Source: Ruminococcaceae bacterium UBA3903
GTDB lineage: Bacteria > Bacillota > Clostridia > Oscillospirales > Acutalibacteraceae
Length of the DNA stretch: 64,000 nt
Direction of reading: 5' to 3'
NCBI GenBank assembly: GCA_002391625.1
Contig: DGFJ01000033.1
Span: forward strand, 1-64,000
Positions 61,238 to 64,000 of the stretch are shown here, in pieces. Made by a program: the position numbers and the translations under genes. Under the pieces are notes generated by a model that saw only the letters and a list, made by a program, of their open reading frames with translations, did no database searches and was not told where the DNA came from. Position 1 is the first letter of the stretch. Each line of letters begins with the position of its first letter.

Positions 61238-62005
61238 TTATTTACTAGCTGCCTTTACAATAGCTGCAAATTTTTCTGCAACTAACGCTGCACCGCCAAT
61301 TAGACCGCCGTCAACGTCTGGCTTGCCTAATAGCTCGTCTGCATTGCCATCGTTCATTGAACCGCCGTACTGTACAGTCATAGTATCAGCAGCTGCCTTA
61401 TCATATACATCAGCAATAACCTTGCGGATAACAGCGCAAACCTCGTTTGCTTGGTCAGCTGTTGCTGTTTTACCTGTACCAATTGCCCATACTGGCTCGT
61501 AAGCGATGATAATTTTCTTTAGCTCATCCTTAGATACACCGTTTAGTGCAATCTTTGTTTGCATAGCAACTAGCTCGGCTGTAACGCCCTGCTCACGTTG
61601 CTCCAGCAGCTCACCTACACATAAAATTACGTTTAAACCAGCGTCCAATGCAGCTCTTGTTCTTTTGTTAACTGTTACATCTGTTTCGCCAAAGTATTGT
61701 CTACGCTCGCTGTGGCCGATGATAACATACTCAAGACCCATTGATGCTAACATTTTAGCAGAAATCTCACCTGTGAAAGCACCGCTTTCTGCCCAGTGGC
61801 AGTTTTCAGCACCAATTTTAATGTTTGTACCCTGTGTAGCGTCAATAGCTGTTGTTAGGTCAACATATGGAACACAAGCGATAACATCACAATCTGCGTC
61901 CTTAACCAGTGGAGCAATTTCTGTTAATAGGGATTTGGTTTCTGCTGGGGTTTTGTTCATTTTCCAGTTACCTGCGATAATAGCTTTTCTTAGTTGCTTA
62001 TTCAT
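61238..62005 (-). CDS. tpiA: Triose-phosphate isomerase
   Basis: A 255-residue glycolytic isomerase. Catalytic residues: Lys in AGNWKMNK, His in VIIGHSERRQYFGE, Glu in AYEPVWAIGTGK; the phosphate loop GGSMNDGN follows. It lies after pgk on the same strand, behind a 140-base gap with a hairpin. Confidence 0.98.
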   Translation of the reverse strand: MNKQLRKAIIAGNWKMNKTPAETKSLLTEIAPLVKDADCDVIACVPYVDLTTAIDATQGTNIKIGAENCHWAESGAFTGEISAKMLASMGLEYVIIGHSERRQYFGETDVTVNKRTRAALDAGLNVILCVGELLEQREQGVTAELVAMQTKIALNGVSKDELKKIIIAYEPVWAIGTGKTATADQANEVCAVIRKVIADVYDKAAADTMTVQYGGSMNDGNADELLGKPDVDGGLIGGAALVAEKFAAIVKAASK

Positions 62006-62104
62006 AATAAATACATCCTTTCAAATTTAAGAGCTTGTATGATTGGTGTAAGGTACGCCAATGCAAATAATAGCAGCATTTCATAAAACCCAATTTACAC
62101 CAAA

Positions 62105-62127
62105 AGAGCGGAGTATGCCTCCGCTCT
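62105..62127 (-). terminator. Hairpin between pgk and tpiA
   Basis: A perfect 9-bp stem AGAGCGGAG / CTCCGCTCT with a 5-base loop, followed on the minus strand by TTTTGG. A possible partial terminator. Confidence 0.6.
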
Positions 62128-62145
62128 AGTAATCTTGCTTATTAA

Positions 62146-63360
62146 TTAGTTTTTGTCAGCAATAGCTGCAATACCTGGCAGAATCTTACCCTCTAGATAT
62201 TCTAGGGAAGCACCGCCACCTGTTGAGATGTGGGACATTTTGTCTGCAAAGCCCAGCTGAATAACAGCAGCGGCTGAGTCACCGCCACCAATTATGGTTG
62301 TAGCGTCTGTATCTGCCATAGCCTGAGCTACGCCAATAGTACCCTTAGCTAGTACAGGGTTTTCAAAAACGCCCATTGGGCCGTTCCAAACAACGGTCTT
62401 TGCACCCTTAACGGCATTAGCAAAGATTTCAATTGTTTTACTGCCAATATCTAGTCCCATTTTGTCAGCTGGAATACCGTCGGAAGGTACAACCTCAACA
62501 GCAATTTCGCCATCAATTGGGTCAGGGAAAGCAGCAGCAACAGTTGTATCTACTGGCAGCAACAGCTGTTTGCCCTCCTTCTCCGCTTTTATAAGCATCT
62601 CCTTGCAGTAGTCAATTTTCTCGTTGTCTACTAGAGAAGTACCTACCTCAAAGCCCTTAGCCTTTAGGAAAGTATAAGCCATACCGCCGCCAATGATTAA
62701 TGTGTCACATTTCTCAATTAGGTTAGAGATAACGTTTAGCTTATCAGCAACCTTAGCACCGCCTAGGATAGCAACGAAAGGTCTGACAGGGCTTTCAACA
62801 GCGTTGCCTAAATAGTCAATTTCTTTACCCATTAAGTAACCTACTGCTGTTTCTTTAATAAAGCCTGTAACGCCTACTGTAGAGCAGTGAGCTCTATGAG
62901 CAGAACCAAAAGCGTCCATAACAAACACCTCTGCCAAAGAAGCAAGGTCCTTACTAAATGGTTCTTCATTTTTTGTTTCTTCCTTACGGAAACGTGTGTT
63001 TTGCAGTAAAACAACATCGCCATCCTTCATTGCAACTACAGCTTTTTTTGCGTTGTCGCCAACAACTGTATCGTCGTTTGCAAATACAACATTTTGACCT
63101 AATAGCTCTGCTAGTCTAACAGCTACAGGAGCTAAAGAGAATTTGTCCTCTGGGCCATTCTTTGGTTTACCTAGGTGAGAACACAGGATAACCTGTCCAC
63201 CATCATTTATTAATTTCTTAATTGTAGGCAGAGCGGCTGTAATCCTGTTGTCGTTTGTAATAACGCCGTCCTTTAGAGGTACGTTAAAATCGCAACGAAC
63301 CAAAACCTTCTTACCCTTAACATTAATGTCATCTACAGTTACTTTGTTTAAAAATCCCAT
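62146..63360 (-). CDS. pgk: Phosphoglycerate kinase
   Basis: A 404-residue kinase forming ATP from 1,3-bisphosphoglycerate. Substrate-binding RCDFNVPL, SHLGKPK and the basic patch RAHCSTVGV are present, as is the nucleotide loop GGGDSAAAV. The start is the ATG of MGFLNKVTVDD with AAAGGA upstream; a further 24 in-frame residues upstream are noncoding. It has its own promoter. GAPDH is not in the window. Confidence 0.97.
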   Translation of the reverse strand: MGFLNKVTVDDINVKGKKVLVRCDFNVPLKDGVITNDNRITAALPTIKKLINDGGQVILCSHLGKPKNGPEDKFSLAPVAVRLAELLGQNVVFANDDTVVGDNAKKAVVAMKDGDVVLLQNTRFRKEETKNEEPFSKDLASLAEVFVMDAFGSAHRAHCSTVGVTGFIKETAVGYLMGKEIDYLGNAVESPVRPFVAILGGAKVADKLNVISNLIEKCDTLIIGGGMAYTFLKAKGFEVGTSLVDNEKIDYCKEMLIKAEKEGKQLLLPVDTTVAAAFPDPIDGEIAVEVVPSDGIPADKMGLDIGSKTIEIFANAVKGAKTVVWNGPMGVFENPVLAKGTIGVAQAMADTDATTIIGGGDSAAAVIQLGFADKMSHISTGGGASLEYLEGKILPGIAAIADKN

Positions 63361-63403
63361 TGAAAACATCCTTTCAAATTTTTGTGAAATTATTAACAGT
63401 ACC

Positions 63404-63432
63404 ATTTTATAACAGAATCGTAAATATTTCAA
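63404..63432 (-). promoter_or_regulatory. pgk promoter
   Basis: Minus strand TTGAAA (63432-63427), 17-base spacer, TAAAAT (63409-63404). Confidence 0.65.
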
Positions 63433-63493
63433 TAGTTATCAGGTGTATTTTACATTAAATTCATTTTATTTCCTATTACACCAGTACCTGTTA

Positions 63494-63988
63494 TTACCAT
63501 TGATGAGTTCTTAAATGTCCTTTACGCTGCAGCGTAGGAAATCCCCATTGTCTAAGCACCTCGTAAGTACCGATTGCCACTGCATTTGACAGGTTTAAGC
63601 TACGAGCCTCGTCTATCATGGGTATTCGTACTGTTGTTTCTGGGTTAGCAAATAATAAATGCTCTGGCAGACCTGCTGTTTCCTTGCCAAACAATAAATA
63701 AGCTCCGTCTGGATATTGTATATCACTGTGGGTATATTTTGCCTTAGTTGAAAAATAATAATAAGGACCATTTGTCTTGTTAAAAAAATCGTCAATATTA
63801 TCATAATAAGTAATATCTACCAAATTCCAGTAATCTAAGCCGGCACGTTTTACTGACCTTTCGCTGGTGTCAAAGCCCAAGGGACGTACCAAATGCAGTC
63901 TTGCACCTGTGGCGGCACAGGTCCGTGCTATATTACCAGTGTTCTGTGGAATTTCTGGCTCTACCATTACTATGTTCAATTCTGCCAT
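63494..63988 (-). CDS. trmL: tRNA (cytidine/uridine-2'-O)-methyltransferase TrmL-like
   Basis: 164 residues, SPOUT-fold methyltransferase. The signature NIVMVEPEIPQNTGNIARTCA and the knot region LLFGKETAGLPE with IPMIDEARSLNLSNAVAIG are the TrmL/CspR type that methylates the wobble ribose 34 of leucine tRNAs. The coding region is complete; its ribosome site lies at the window's right edge. Confidence 0.94.
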   Translation of the reverse strand: MAELNIVMVEPEIPQNTGNIARTCAATGARLHLVRPLGFDTSERSVKRAGLDYWNLVDITYYDNIDDFFNKTNGPYYYFSTKAKYTHSDIQYPDGAYLLFGKETAGLPEHLLFANPETTVRIPMIDEARSLNLSNAVAIGTYEVLRQWGFPTLQRKGHLRTHQW

Positions 63989-64000
63989 AAATTATGACCA

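Noticed and set aside
1..64000. tRNA, rRNA, CRISPR arrays, transposases, phage genes
   Set aside because: Looked for and not seen; the repeat families present are small hairpins and palindromes only.

Overview
The window reads as chromosomal DNA of a low-GC, spore-forming Clostridia member, most likely Oscillospirales/Ruminococcaceae-like. The basis is the gene repertoire (SpoVAC, DUF1385 protein, RecX-RecA, a Cys T-box, a dockerin, Big2 and FG-GAP surface proteins, an archaeal/eukaryote-type ProRS), the AGGAGG-type ribosome sites and frequent TTG/GTG starts. This placement is inference. I saw no rRNA, tRNA, CRISPR array, phage or insertion sequence, and about three quarters of the genes lie on the minus strand.

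Layout. 1-2 kb: left-edge acyltransferase fragment, then an FlK-like thioesterase and a HAD phosphatase. 2-8.6 kb (minus): a Cys-specifier T-box leading cysE-cysS, then pgsA, rimO, recX and recA (recA with a good promoter and an SOS box). 8.7-15.4 kb (minus): prmC, a DUF1385 membrane protein, a two-component system, an FG-GAP lipoprotein, trmB and a small MoCF-like protein. 15.5-20.3 kb (minus): a tripartite class B sortase, thiI and a cysteine desulfurase. 20.5-30.4 kb, mixed and more accessory: spoVAC without its usual partners, a helical-bundle protein, a dockerin-only secreted protein, an ABC exporter with a nucleotidyltransferase behind a long regulatory region, leuCD, a Crp/Fnr regulator and a MATE exporter behind paired palindromes, and a GNAT enzyme.

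30.5-37.5 kb (minus): secA, a class B-like PBP with an FHA-SEDS (FtsW/RodA) fusion, and a phosphodiesterase. 37.5-38.5 kb: three tightly packed small unknown genes on plus. 38.5-45.2 kb (minus): proS-metA-dinB-like-proA, a DUF3089 lipoprotein and a malic enzyme. 45.2-57.1 kb (minus): sbcC-sbcD-HAD, a coiled-coil M23 peptidase, a zinc phospholipase-like protein, a Big2 surface protein and a YfhO-family membrane protein. 57.4-58.9 kb (plus): a CsbB/GtrB-like glycosyltransferase and GtrA, which with YfhO form a complete three-part sugar-decoration set. 59.1-64 kb (minus): gpmI, pyrE, tpiA, pgk and a TrmL-like methyltransferase, i.e. lower glycolysis with pyrE inserted.

Most of the window is housekeeping. 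The stretches most worth a second look are the sortase with a cytoplasmic MoCF-like head and a neighbouring stand-alone copy of that domain (15-18 kb), the ABC exporter/nucleotidyltransferase pair (22-25 kb), the FHA-SEDS/PBP pair (33.5-36.7 kb), a 12-bp palindrome occurring three times (28.2 and 37.5 kb), and a degenerate 80-bp hairpin element present twice (1.9 and 25.4 kb).
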